Assembly: GCF_028751035.1 (NCBI RefSeq)
Contig: NZ_CP063533.1
Coordinates: 1,364,001 to 1,428,000 of the forward strand
DNA length: 64,000 nt
DNA from: Helicobacter winghamensis ATCC BAA-430
GTDB lineage: Bacteria > Campylobacterota > Campylobacteria > Campylobacterales > Helicobacteraceae
Direction of reading: 5' to 3'
The translations under genes were made by a program, and so were the position numbers. Within the stretch, counting starts at the first letter, position 1, and each line of letters starts with the position of its first letter. Positions 10,057-18,190 of the stretch are shown one piece after another. The notes beneath the pieces are model-generated. The model was not told where the DNA came from. It made no database searches and worked only from the letters and a program-made list of their open reading frames with translations.

Positions 10057-11624
10057 TAATTTTCATCTTTTTTGGGAAATTGGATATTAATATTAATTGT
10101 TGCGCCACTTAAAAGCTCTTTTAAAGCCTGTGTTTGAAGTGTTTGCAATGCTCCAATTAAAGAATCTAAAGAATTTGCTTGAATGCTACTTGGAATATTA
10201 TTTGGGAGTTGTATTTCTTGGCTTTTAGGGGCTTCTTTTGCAATAATTGGTGCAGGGATTGGCTCTTTTTGGATTGGCTCACCTAATGCTTCCCCCATTT
10301 CTTCAAGACTAAGAGTCGCAAACTCATCATCACTATCCACCTTTAAATCCATTGGTAAATCTGTGTCTAATTCCACTTTTTGCTCTGAAATTTCATCTGT
10401 AATTTTCTCGCTAGACTCTATATTTTCATTATTATCTAAATTAAAGCTTTCTAATTCTGTTAAGTCTTCACTTGCGCTTTCTGCGGTTTCTATATTTTCA
10501 GAATCTGTCTCTTTTGTAGAATCTTCTAAATTAGATTCTAAATTAGAATCCAAATCCAACTCTAAAGATTCCGCATTATCAAAAGATTCTTCACGCTCTA
10601 CTTCTTCTAAATTAGATTCTATATTTTCAGACTTTTCTACTTCTTGACTTTTTTCAGATGTTGTATTATCCATTTCAACACCTAAATCAAAATCACTTAA
10701 ATCAAGCTCAAAATTTTCCGCTTCTTCCTTGACTTTAGATTCCGCATTATTTTCAATATCAGTCCCTATAATATCCTCTAAGTTAAAATCCAAATTATTA
10801 TCTGTCTCTAATGTAGAATCTAATTCTAAATTAGCTGGCTCTTCTATTGCCTCTAGCGCAGATTCTTGATTTTCTTCTTTTTGTTCTGCAACTTCTAATT
10901 CCTCTTTTATACTCTCTGTGCTAGTTGGTTCTATATCTCCTGCATTATCTGTAATTTCACCAAGTTCTTTATCCAAATCAAACCCTAGCAAAGGATCATC
11001 AACCACTTCTTTAGAATCATCTAATAAATCCTTAATTGTATCCACCTCACTTTTATCTAACACTTGCAAATCATCACTTTCTTGCACCTGTTCTACACTT
11101 TCTGTGGAATCTATATTATCAAGCCCATCATCTCCACCAAAATCAAGCTGCGTATTGCCATCATCTAAATTTAAATCATTATCACTTTCTAGTCCCAAAT
11201 TATCTAAATTAGACAAATCCAACTCATCATCTAAATTTAACTCGCCTAAATCATCACTGCTATCAAGCTCTAAAATATCACTCTCTACATTCTTTTTAGT
11301 AGAATCTTCTACGCTAATTCCTGAAATCTCGCTTAAAGTTTTTACTAAATCTGTAGGCAAAAATGGCTTTTGGATATAAGTATCAAACCCTTCAATACGC
11401 TCAGTTGCCTTGGAGTAAAACAAAATAATTTTCGCTTCTGCATTCCCTTCCTTATATACTGCAAAACTCTCCGCTTCAAAACATTCATCATCCATTAATA
11501 CAAGCTCTGCACTAATGTTAGTATCTAAATCTTGAGATTCTACCATTTCTACACCAAGCTTAGACGCGCTTAGGGCTACAAGCTTGTTAATGATTGGATT
11601 TTTGCTGATAAGGTATAACTTCAT
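10056..11624 (-). CDS. Acidic poly-E protein with degenerate receiver-like N-terminus
   Basis: A 522-residue protein of unknown function, positional equivalent of the H. pylori 'poly E-rich protein' beside gmk. Residues 1-95 look like a response-regulator fold: MKLYLISKNPIINKL, LVLMDDECF, and TYIQKPFLPTDLVKTL, which resembles the CheY lysine-proline region. The acidic pocket is incomplete. Residues 100-440 are extremely rich in Glu, Asp, Ser, Asn and Leu with irregular LDLDSNLESN-like repeats, probably disordered. A short conserved tail includes ELLSGATININIQFPKK. I chose the ATG at 11624 because AAGGGGAGT lies six bases upstream; a TTG at 11648 has no such site. Confidence 0.8.
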   Translation of the reverse strand: MKLYLISKNPIINKLVALSASKLGVEMVESQDLDTNISAELVLMDDECFEAESFAVYKEGNAEAKIILFYSKATERIEGFDTYIQKPFLPTDLVKTLSEISGISVEDSTKKNVESDILELDSSDDLGELNLDDELDLSNLDNLGLESDNDLNLDDGNTQLDFGGDDGLDNIDSTESVEQVQESDDLQVLDKSEVDTIKDLLDDSKEVVDDPLLGFDLDKELGEITDNAGDIEPTSTESIKEELEVAEQKEENQESALEAIEEPANLELDSTLETDNNLDFNLEDIIGTDIENNAESKVKEEAENFELDLSDFDLGVEMDNTTSEKSQEVEKSENIESNLEEVEREESFDNAESLELDLDSNLESNLEDSTKETDSENIETAESASEDLTELESFNLDNNENIESSEKITDEISEQKVELDTDLPMDLKVDSDDEFATLSLEEMGEALGEPIQKEPIPAPIIAKEAPKSQEIQLPNNIPSSIQANSLDSLIGALQTLQTQALKELLSGATININIQFPKKDEN

Positions 11625-11656
11625 AAATACTCCCCTTGGCTTAATCAAAGAATTGC

Positions 11657-11662
11657 TACAAT
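11657..11662 (+). promoter_or_regulatory. -10 element upstream of nuc
   Basis: TACAAT in the divergent gap between the poly-E gene and nuc, 39 bases before the nuc ATG. A Shine-Dalgarno AAAAGGAT sits just before the start codon. Confidence 0.4.
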
Positions 11663-11700
11663 TTTAACAATTTGTATCTTAATTTTTTAAAAGGATTGTA

Positions 11701-12234
11701 ATGTTTAAAAAAGTTTTCACACTATTTTACCTTAGTGCATTGTGTTTAAGCCACCTAGTTGCAAACGATTTATATTTTATGCCAAAGGAACAAAAGCAGG
11801 CGTTAAACACCCTTTTGCACACGATTAAAAACACGCAAAACACGCTAGATGTCGCAATTTACAGCTTTACAAATCGCGAAATTAGCAAGGCAATTAGAGA
11901 TATTGCCAAAAAAGGCGTGAAAGTGCGTATTATTTATGATGAAAAAAGCAATAAAGATCCAAACAAATCCACAATTGGCTATCTTGCAAAACTAAACAAT
12001 ATAGAAACTTGCCTATTAGAAGGAAAGCGTTCAAAAAATGGAAAATACAATGGCTTAATGCATATTAAAATGGCAATTAGCGATGATAAACGCCTTATTT
12101 TAGGCTCTGCTAACTGGTCCAAAAGTGCTTTTGAAACAAACTACGAAACCCTTTTAATCCTAGATGATAAAAAGCTAATAAAACAATCCCATAATGCTTT
12201 TGAAGAAATGTTTAAAAAGTGCGAGAAGTATTGA
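11701..12234 (+). CDS. nuc: Secreted/periplasmic phospholipase D-family nuclease
   Basis: A 177-residue single-domain PLD-superfamily nuclease, like the membrane-associated endonuclease next to gmk in H. pylori. Residues 1-22 are a signal peptide (KKVFTLFYLSALCLSHLVA). The single HKD motif is HIKMAISDDKRLILGSANWS (about residues 121-140), with GSANWS typical of Nuc-type enzymes that work as dimers. It would cleave nucleic acid in the periplasm or at the surface. It is transcribed away from the poly-E gene, and a bidirectional hairpin follows its stop. Confidence 0.9.
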   Translation: MFKKVFTLFYLSALCLSHLVANDLYFMPKEQKQALNTLLHTIKNTQNTLDVAIYSFTNREISKAIRDIAKKGVKVRIIYDEKSNKDPNKSTIGYLAKLNNIETCLLEGKRSKNGKYNGLMHIKMAISDDKRLILGSANWSKSAFETNYETLLILDDKKLIKQSHNAFEEMFKKCEKY

Positions 12235-12246
12235 TTGCTAAAATGC

Positions 12247-12272
12247 GATTCCAACCTTTGAAAGTTGGAATC
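12247..12272. terminator. Bidirectional terminator hairpin between nuc and psrC
   Basis: A perfect 9-bp inverted repeat (GATTCCAAC / GTTGGAATC) around an 8-base centre lies between two convergent genes, 13 bases after nuc and 7 bases after psrC. A/T-rich bases flank both sides, so it can act on both transcripts. Confidence 0.7.
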
Positions 12273-12278
12273 TAAATC

Positions 12279-13238
12279 TTACACACCTAGATAAATTTGC
12301 CCAGCGTATAAAATATACATTCTTAGCGCAAAAACTCCAATCATAATTGAAGCAGCATTTAGCAAGATAAAATTCACTTTGTAGGCGTGATTCTTAAGCG
12401 CTGTTAGGGCAATAACACTAGGAATTACAATACTAAATCCAATCACACACAACCAAAATATCGTCGCCCAAGACCCACTGCTGAGTGCTGTTATTGCAAC
12501 AACTGCTTTCTCTCCACCCTGGAAATAAAGTCCGACAAATAACGCAAAGATCAATAAGGACTCAATAGGAATTACCCTTAAATCCATTGTCAAAAGATAT
12601 TTTGTTGTGCTTTTAGAAACTTCTTTTTCAAAGAATAACAACCCAAAGCAAATGCACGCTGCAATTCCACTTGACAATCCACTTGCAAGGAATAAAATTG
12701 GCAAAATCGGGCTGTTATAAAGCGGAAAGGTTTGGATTGCAGAAAGCAAGAATCCTGTATAAACTCCAACTCCGCCTGCAAATGCAAAAATCAATCGTCC
12801 AAACCACAAAGAATGCCTTTCTAAAAAGTCTAAGATTCCGCCAAATGCACGCACCAAACCTCCTAAAAAGCTAGATTCCAAACTTGCACGGAATCGCATA
12901 GCCGCATAAATAATAGAAAGTGGCGTATAAACAAGCAACAACAAAACACCTAGCGACATTACAGATTGCAAATTGTAAGTCAAAAGCAATTTGTAAAAAT
13001 TTAAAGGCTTTGTTAAGTCAAACACCAAAATCAACAACCCCACAATAATCGTTACAGGTGCTAGCAAAACCCCAGCCCTAACAAAAGCGTCCCAAGGGGC
13101 TTTTTTCTCTGGATTCATCCACTCAACACTTAAAGCTGTCATCATCGCCCCAGATGACAAACCTGCTAAAAACAAATACACCGCAATTGGCCAATGCCAA
13201 ATTATAGCTACTGCATCAGGTCCCCATATTGGATTCAT
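12279..13238 (-). CDS. psrC: Polysulfide/thiosulfate reductase-type membrane anchor (NrfD family)
   Basis: A 319-residue integral membrane protein with about eight or nine transmembrane segments, of the NrfD/PsrC family. It would anchor the catalytic A and B subunits to the periplasmic face and oxidise menaquinol. The N-terminus (IIWHWPIAVYLFLAGLSSGA) is the characteristic first helix. Length matches PsrC of Wolinella. Its ATG overlaps the psrB stop as ATGA. This completes a psrA-psrB-psrC operon. The exact electron acceptor (polysulfide, thiosulfate or another) cannot be read from sequence. Confidence 0.87.
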   Translation of the reverse strand: MNPIWGPDAVAIIWHWPIAVYLFLAGLSSGAMMTALSVEWMNPEKKAPWDAFVRAGVLLAPVTIIVGLLILVFDLTKPLNFYKLLLTYNLQSVMSLGVLLLLVYTPLSIIYAAMRFRASLESSFLGGLVRAFGGILDFLERHSLWFGRLIFAFAGGVGVYTGFLLSAIQTFPLYNSPILPILFLASGLSSGIAACICFGLLFFEKEVSKSTTKYLLTMDLRVIPIESLLIFALFVGLYFQGGEKAVVAITALSSGSWATIFWLCVIGFSIVIPSVIALTALKNHAYKVNFILLNAASIMIGVFALRMYILYAGQIYLGV

Positions 13239-13804
13239 AGTGTGATACCTCCCTTAGAATTAGGAATAACAAAAAGCTTAGGTTTTGTTCCTAAATGTGG
13301 TTTATTAACAACAAAAGGCTTTGTGGTTAAAATATCAAAAATTGGACTATTTGGATCATCTAAATCCCCAAATACTAGCGCATCTGTTGGACATACCGCA
13401 ACACAAGCTGGCTCTCCATATTGCTTTAAATGCGTATGCTTACAGAAGTTGCATTTATCAGGCACTTTGGTTTCAGGATTCACATAGCGCGCATTATAAG
13501 GACAAGCCACTACGCAATACAAACAGCCCACGCATTGACTTGCATCAATATCTACGATTCCATTTTCATCCATAAAAGAAGCGTGCGTTGGGCAAACCGT
13601 TACACAAGGTGTATGTTCGCACATCTCACAAGAGTGGCGCACATAATTAAAGCTTAGATTTGGGAAAACTCCGTGTGGTCCGTCCATTTTAACTTTCAAT
13701 CTAAAAAACCCATCAGGGATTGCATTCTCACTTCTACAAGCAATCGTGCATCCTTGACAACCGATACATTTTACAGAATCGTGAATCATTGCATATTTTG
13801 CCAT
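13235..13804 (-). CDS. psrB: Molybdoenzyme iron-sulfur subunit (PsrB/PhsB type)
   Basis: A 189-residue ferredoxin-like electron-transfer subunit with four Cys clusters for four [4Fe-4S] centres: CIGCQGCTIACRSE (residues 16-29), CEMCEHTPCVTVCPT (about 64), CVGCLYCVVACPYN (about 96) and CNFCKHTHLK..CVAVCPT (about 118-140). It passes electrons from the membrane subunit to the molybdopterin subunit. It has no signal peptide, as expected for a partner that co-exports with a Tat-carrying catalytic subunit. It starts 10 bases after psrA. Confidence 0.92.
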   Translation of the reverse strand: MAKYAMIHDSVKCIGCQGCTIACRSENAIPDGFFRLKVKMDGPHGVFPNLSFNYVRHSCEMCEHTPCVTVCPTHASFMDENGIVDIDASQCVGCLYCVVACPYNARYVNPETKVPDKCNFCKHTHLKQYGEPACVAVCPTDALVFGDLDDPNSPIFDILTTKPFVVNKPHLGTKPKLFVIPNSKGGITL

Positions 13805-13813
13805 AATAACCCC

Positions 13814-16087
13814 CTATACTTTTTCAATTTTAACGCCAATGGTATGGACATTATTGCCCGTTACCGGAGAGATTGTATTTGCTAGCAAGTGGCTTGCACT
13901 CATTCCCTTTTCATAAGCAATCTCTTGATATTTGCTTGTGTGTCCAAACCCAAAATACGCAAACAAAGTGTCCTCTCGGATTCCAACTGTTGGCAACACG
14001 CTTGCAATTTGTGAGCCGACTTTGCTTGTAATTTTAATTTTATCTCCCTTTTTAAGGCGTAGCTTGCTAGCGACATCTTGATTAATCCAAACCGCATTAT
14101 CGTCCATTAAGGTATTTAGCCAAGGCACATTCATTGTGTGTCCATTTGTATGCACGGCAACTTTACCTTGTATGAAGTAAAACTCCCCTTCTTCTTTAAG
14201 TTTTGGGTCATTATAGGTTAATCCACCACGCCCACAAGCTGCTTCTAACACTTCGTCAAAAAGCTCAATCTTCCCACTTTTGGTTTTGCATTTTAAAAAC
14301 TCTGCAAACTCGCCATCCGCGTCTAAAAACTGCTTAGAGTTAGGGTATTTTTCTACAAACTTCTTCACACTTTTGCTATCTCTTGCTAAAAGTGGGATTC
14401 CATATTTAATAATCCCTTTGTGCTTTACTTCAAACATATCTTCTGGGTATTCATAGGCTTGTTGCATTCTATAATCATTCATATCTTTATAAGGGAATGC
14501 TGCCTCATAGCCCATTTTTTGCGCCATTTCTAAGTAAATCTGCCAAGAAGGTTTTGTATCCCCGATAGTCTCTACTACTTTTTGGCGCACTTGATAGCCC
14601 GGATTTTTACCATTTGATGCTAAAAACTGCTCATCTCTTTCAAGGTAAGTAGATTCTGGCAAAATAATATCCGCATATTGTGAAGTATCAGAAACATACA
14701 CATCCACACTTACAAACAAGTCTAACTTCTTAAGTGCTTCTACAACTTCATTGGAGTTATTGACCGTCATCACAGGATTTGACCTTGTAATCCACAATCC
14801 ACGAATCGCATAAGGCTTTCCATCTAAGACTGACTTAAAGACCTGAGAATACACTCCGCGTGTTTTTGAAATCTTGCTAAACTCTCCATCTTTAACATCA
14901 ATAAGGTCAATGCGTGGGTGCTTTGGAGCTGGAATCTTTGGCAAAATAGAGCCCTTAAACACAGGTGCAACCTTTTCTCCTGCAACTTTATTGTAGATAC
15001 CAGGACCCTTAGGGAAATAAAGCCCACCTTTAGCTTCCACATTTCCAAGCAAGGCATTAGCAATAGCAATGGCTCTTCTAAACTCAATCTCCTCTGGCGT
15101 GAAAGTCGCACGATGTCCAAAATCCACTATACAATGTGGCGCATAACTTGCACACTCTCTTGTGATTGCCACAATCTTATCCGCTGGAATATCACATTCT
15201 TTTGACATTCTCTCTGGCGTGTAGTCCTTAACACTCTCTTTTAACTTCTCAAAACCTATGGTGTATTTTTCCACAAATTTCTTATCATACAACTCTTCAA
15301 AAATTAGCGTATGCACAAAAGCCATCATAAAGGCTGTATCCCCAGCAGGTCTAATAGGAATCCACTCACTCGCCTTAGAAGATAACACAGAAAATCTAGG
15401 ATCTAAAGAAACAAGCTTGCAGCCTTTTTCTAACGCTTCTGTAACTCCCCTAGCATAGCTAATCACAATCCCTTCATACACATTATGCCCAAAGTTTAGC
15501 ATATATTTACAATTTGAAAAGTCCCTACTCACAGAGCCTGAACCAAACACACTTGTAAGAGCCACAGCATATCCAGATGGACAGGTGTTTCCGTGATCAA
15601 AAGTATTTGGGCTACCATAGGCGTGCGCAAATTGATTTAAAAACGCTTGCTCCGGACCTGATTTTGAAGCAAAGGCAACACTTTGTGCGCCATACTTCTC
15701 TTTAATCTCCACAAGCTTTTTGGCAATATAATCATACGCTTCTTCCCAGCTTATCTCTTTCCATTTGCCCTCACCCCTTTCTCCTGTGCGCATAATAGGC
15801 TTAACAAGACGCTTAGGATCAAAGAGTTGATTTGCGCCTGAACCTCCCCTTGCACATACTGAACCACCTGTTGCAACAGAATAAGGATTCCCTTGAATAA
15901 ACACCTTTTCCCCATTATCCACCCTAGCTTCTATGGGACAGCGCGTGCTACACATCTCACAAATGCTTGGCACAAACTTTGAAACTCCTTCTAGCTTTCC
16001 TTGAAATGCCCCTAGCGTTCCGGGCATACTCAAAGCAACAGACCCAACACCAACTCCCTTTAGGAAGTCTCTGCGATTGACACTCAA
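13814..16087 (-). CDS. psrA: Periplasmic molybdopterin oxidoreductase, polysulfide/thiosulfate reductase-like catalytic subunit
   Basis: A 757-residue DMSO-reductase-family enzyme with a bis-molybdopterin cofactor. The N-terminus NRRDFLKGVGVGSVALSMPG is a Tat signal with twin arginines. A [4Fe-4S] cluster is predicted from Cys43, 46, 50 and 78. The likely molybdenum ligand is Cys169 in GNTCPSGYAVAL, as in PsrA/PhsA. The last about 120 residues form the cofactor-binding cap (HTNGHTMNVPWLNTLMDD). No in-frame TGA occurs, so it is not a selenoprotein. First gene of psrABC; the 211 bases upstream are A/T-rich and should hold the promoter, but I see no clear motif. The substrate is inferred from family only. 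Confidence 0.88.
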   Translation of the reverse strand: MSVNRRDFLKGVGVGSVALSMPGTLGAFQGKLEGVSKFVPSICEMCSTRCPIEARVDNGEKVFIQGNPYSVATGGSVCARGGSGANQLFDPKRLVKPIMRTGERGEGKWKEISWEEAYDYIAKKLVEIKEKYGAQSVAFASKSGPEQAFLNQFAHAYGSPNTFDHGNTCPSGYAVALTSVFGSGSVSRDFSNCKYMLNFGHNVYEGIVISYARGVTEALEKGCKLVSLDPRFSVLSSKASEWIPIRPAGDTAFMMAFVHTLIFEELYDKKFVEKYTIGFEKLKESVKDYTPERMSKECDIPADKIVAITRECASYAPHCIVDFGHRATFTPEEIEFRRAIAIANALLGNVEAKGGLYFPKGPGIYNKVAGEKVAPVFKGSILPKIPAPKHPRIDLIDVKDGEFSKISKTRGVYSQVFKSVLDGKPYAIRGLWITRSNPVMTVNNSNEVVEALKKLDLFVSVDVYVSDTSQYADIILPESTYLERDEQFLASNGKNPGYQVRQKVVETIGDTKPSWQIYLEMAQKMGYEAAFPYKDMNDYRMQQAYEYPEDMFEVKHKGIIKYGIPLLARDSKSVKKFVEKYPNSKQFLDADGEFAEFLKCKTKSGKIELFDEVLEAACGRGGLTYNDPKLKEEGEFYFIQGKVAVHTNGHTMNVPWLNTLMDDNAVWINQDVASKLRLKKGDKIKITSKVGSQIASVLPTVGIREDTLFAYFGFGHTSKYQEIAYEKGMSASHLLANTISPVTGNNVHTIGVKIEKV

Positions 16088-16298
16088 CTTTGCCTCCTTT
16101 TTTAGTTTTACAAAATTGCATTTTACGACTTTTTATGTGAAAAGTTAGTAAAAAATTTATATTTTATTTATATTTATTTATGTATATCGGATTATTCTTA
16201 ACACCATTAAAAACATTTATATATCCTAGCTTTATAGATTTCCAAGAATATTTTTTACTTTTACCTTAAATTTAACTAGAATATTAAAAGTTATTGTT

Positions 16299-16925
16299 CT
16301 AATTTTCTTTATAAATTTTTACAATAAACTTTTTTCCATTTTTATAAAAAAATGCTGGAAATTTCTCATTACTAACAATTCTTAAGAGATTAAATTGCTC
16401 TTCTATGCTCTTTGTAATATCAAGCTCACTATCTGCTTGCGTGCGTTTTTTATAAAAACTCTCATTACCACATTGCGCAGTAGGCTGCAAATTTGGATAC
16501 ATTGCCAAAAACTCTAAACAAAGTATCTGACACATTTCTGCCTGCAACTCTCTTAGCTCACCATAAAGCTCCACTCCGCTTAAATGTAATGTTTTTTGGA
16601 GATAAATTACTCCATTATCTGCTTTTAAATCCGCTTCAAAAAGCGTGAAAACCACTTCATTTTTGCCTTCTAACACTTGCCAAAACAAAGGCGACCAACC
16701 CTTTCCTTTAGGCAAACTAGAAGCGTGAATCACTAAATTATGCTTATGAAGTTGTAAAAACTCTTGGGGAAGCAACTGATGATAAGACAAGATAAACACC
16801 ACATCATAAGACTTTTTAATCTCTAAATGCGATAAATATAGCCTAGAAGTTGGAATCGCTTTTTGAAGCTGTTTTGCATAAGGAATAAACCATTGATTTT
16901 TGGAAGTTAAAATCGCTACTTTCAC
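16299..16925 (-). CDS. Formyltransferase-fold protein, putative sugar N-formyltransferase
   Basis: A 208-residue protein with the N10-formyltetrahydrofolate transferase fold: a Rossmann-like start (MKVAILTSKNQWFIPYAKQL), then LVIHASSLPKGKGWSPLFWQ (about residues 64-83), which matches the N-x-H and S-L-P-x-x-x-G core, and EADLKADNGVIYLQKT, which carries the conserved Asp. It is too short to be methionyl-tRNA formyltransferase. Because it follows pseH, N-formylation of a flagellar 4-amino sugar is a reasonable inference. The start is GTG at 16925 with GGAG seven bases upstream. Its translation may depend on the length of the G tract in pseH (see findings). Confidence 0.72.
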   Translation of the reverse strand: MKVAILTSKNQWFIPYAKQLQKAIPTSRLYLSHLEIKKSYDVVFILSYHQLLPQEFLQLHKHNLVIHASSLPKGKGWSPLFWQVLEGKNEVVFTLFEADLKADNGVIYLQKTLHLSGVELYGELRELQAEMCQILCLEFLAMYPNLQPTAQCGNESFYKKRTQADSELDITKSIEEQFNLLRIVSNEKFPAFFYKNGKKFIVKIYKEN

Positions 16926-16955
16926 GCTGCCACTCCATAGCCAAGGCAGGAATAG

Positions 16956-17426
16956 TTAAAATTTAGCCCCCCCCCCCGCACAAATAAAATAACTCATCGT
17001 TTCATCCTTTCTTATTATCTTAAATCCAAAGCGCAAATATAAATCAATCGCTCTAGTATTAACATTAAATGCACAAGCACGCAATTCTTTAACCCTTAAA
17101 GTTTTAAACGCATAATCCAAAACCTTTTGCATCAACTTTTCCCCATAACCCTTAAGAAATGGGCTTTGATAGACTCCAAACTCACAAGATACCCCACGCA
17201 CAATAGCAATAAAATCAATCACGCCAAGTGGAATCGTATTTTCAAAAACTAAAAAATACTCTTTTGAACAATCACTCTTTAACGATTCTATAAAATCCAA
17301 ATGCTCTTGCTTTGTGATATGTTTTTGTTTCATAAAAGTCGCCACACTTGCGTGATTACGCCACCTAAGCACAAGTGCAACTTCATCTTCATTTAATTGC
17401 GTGAAATTCTTAAGCTCCAATCTCAC
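16956..17426 (-). CDS. pseH: UDP-4-amino-sugar N-acetyltransferase PseH-like (GNAT family)
   Basis: A 156-residue GNAT acetyltransferase that aligns along its length with PseH, the enzyme that acetylates the 4-amino group in pseudaminic acid synthesis for flagellin glycosylation. Typical segments are LVLRWRNHASVATFMKQKHI, YFLVFENTIPLGVIDFI, and the acetyl-CoA loop PFLKGYGEKLMQKVL. The GTG start at 17426 comes one base after the ccdA stop. The 3' end contains an 11-G tract giving ICAGGGAKF before TAA. Tract changes alter only the last residues. The other pse genes are not in this window. Confidence 0.85.
   Translation of the reverse strand: MRLELKNFTQLNEDEVALVLRWRNHASVATFMKQKHITKQEHLDFIESLKSDCSKEYFLVFENTIPLGVIDFIAIVRGVSCEFGVYQSPFLKGYGEKLMQKVLDYAFKTLRVKELRACAFNVNTRAIDLYLRFGFKIIRKDETMSYFICAGGGAKF
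16967..16977 (-). repeat. Homopolymer G11 (C11 on plus strand) at the 3' end of pseH
   Basis: An uninterrupted 11-base G run on the coding strand, a likely slipped-strand (phase-variation) tract. G11 gives a stop at 16956; G12 gives a stop immediately after the tract; G10 or G13 extends the frame by 14 codons to a TGA overlapping the downstream GTG start. The true length may vary within a culture. Confidence 0.85.
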
Positions 17427-17427
17427 C

Positions 17428-18183
17428 CTACAAAACCTTTAGCAAATATGCAGAAAGTGCGCTTATTCCACCACTTGCTACTAGGATTCCAATACCAATT
17501 AACAACAATCCAGCACACCATTCAATCACACTAAAATACCGCTTGATTCCTTCTAAAAAACTAAAGGCATAACTAATAAGCAATGCACAAAGCAAAAAGG
17601 GCAATGTTAAGCCAAGCGTGTAAATCACTAGCAATATAACTCCACCTTGTCCATCTAAACTAGCAAGCGCAATAATACTTGCCAGAATCGGACCCACGCA
17701 AGGAGTCCAGCCAAGAGAGAAGCTTGCACCTAATAAAAAAGGCGTTAAAAAGTCTTTTAGAATTCCAAACTCTTCACTAGTGCGCGATACCCCTTGTAAT
17801 GTCTTTTGATAATTTAAAAATGGAATTCTAAAAACCCCTAGCGTATGTAATCCAAAAAGTATTAATACTCCACCAGCAAAATAGCGCAAATTTGGGCTTA
17901 ATAAGATTCCTCCATTTAAGATTCTAGCTGCCACAGCACCAAAAGCAATAAATACAAGCCCTAACCCAAGAGTAAAAAACAGCGCACTTCTTAAAATCCT
18001 AAAACGCTGCTTTAAATCCAAAACTTCAGTGTCTTTAAGCGATTCTAAGGAAATTTCAGAAATATAAGAAAGATAGATAGGGATAAGTGGAAGCACGCAA
18101 GGGCTAAGAAAAGTTAGAATCCCAGCAAGTAGGCTAATTAAATGCGGAGCATTATCAAAAAGCCCAAGCAGTGATTCTTCCAT
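17428..18183 (-). CDS. ccdA: Cytochrome c biogenesis protein CcdA (DsbD-family membrane thiol transporter)
   Basis: A 251-residue inner-membrane protein with six predicted transmembrane segments that carries reducing equivalents from cytosolic thioredoxin to periplasmic thiol proteins, needed for cytochrome c maturation. The paired cysteines are in LSPCVLPLIPIYLSY (TM1, about residue 28) and LGWTPCVGPILAS (TM4, about residue 160), the hallmark of CcdA. It starts 7 bases after dctM and ends one base before pseH, so it lies inside a long minus-strand run with mixed functions. Confidence 0.92.
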   Translation of the reverse strand: MEESLLGLFDNAPHLISLLAGILTFLSPCVLPLIPIYLSYISEISLESLKDTEVLDLKQRFRILRSALFFTLGLGLVFIAFGAVAARILNGGILLSPNLRYFAGGVLILFGLHTLGVFRIPFLNYQKTLQGVSRTSEEFGILKDFLTPFLLGASFSLGWTPCVGPILASIIALASLDGQGGVILLVIYTLGLTLPFLLCALLISYAFSFLEGIKRYFSVIEWCAGLLLIGIGILVASGGISALSAYLLKVL

Positions 18184-18190
18184 GCAATAT

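Noticed and set aside
13814-16087. Selenocysteine in the molybdoenzyme, suggested by the nearby selenium operon
   Set aside because: The predicted Mo ligand is an ordinary Cys codon and there is no in-frame TGA in the gene.
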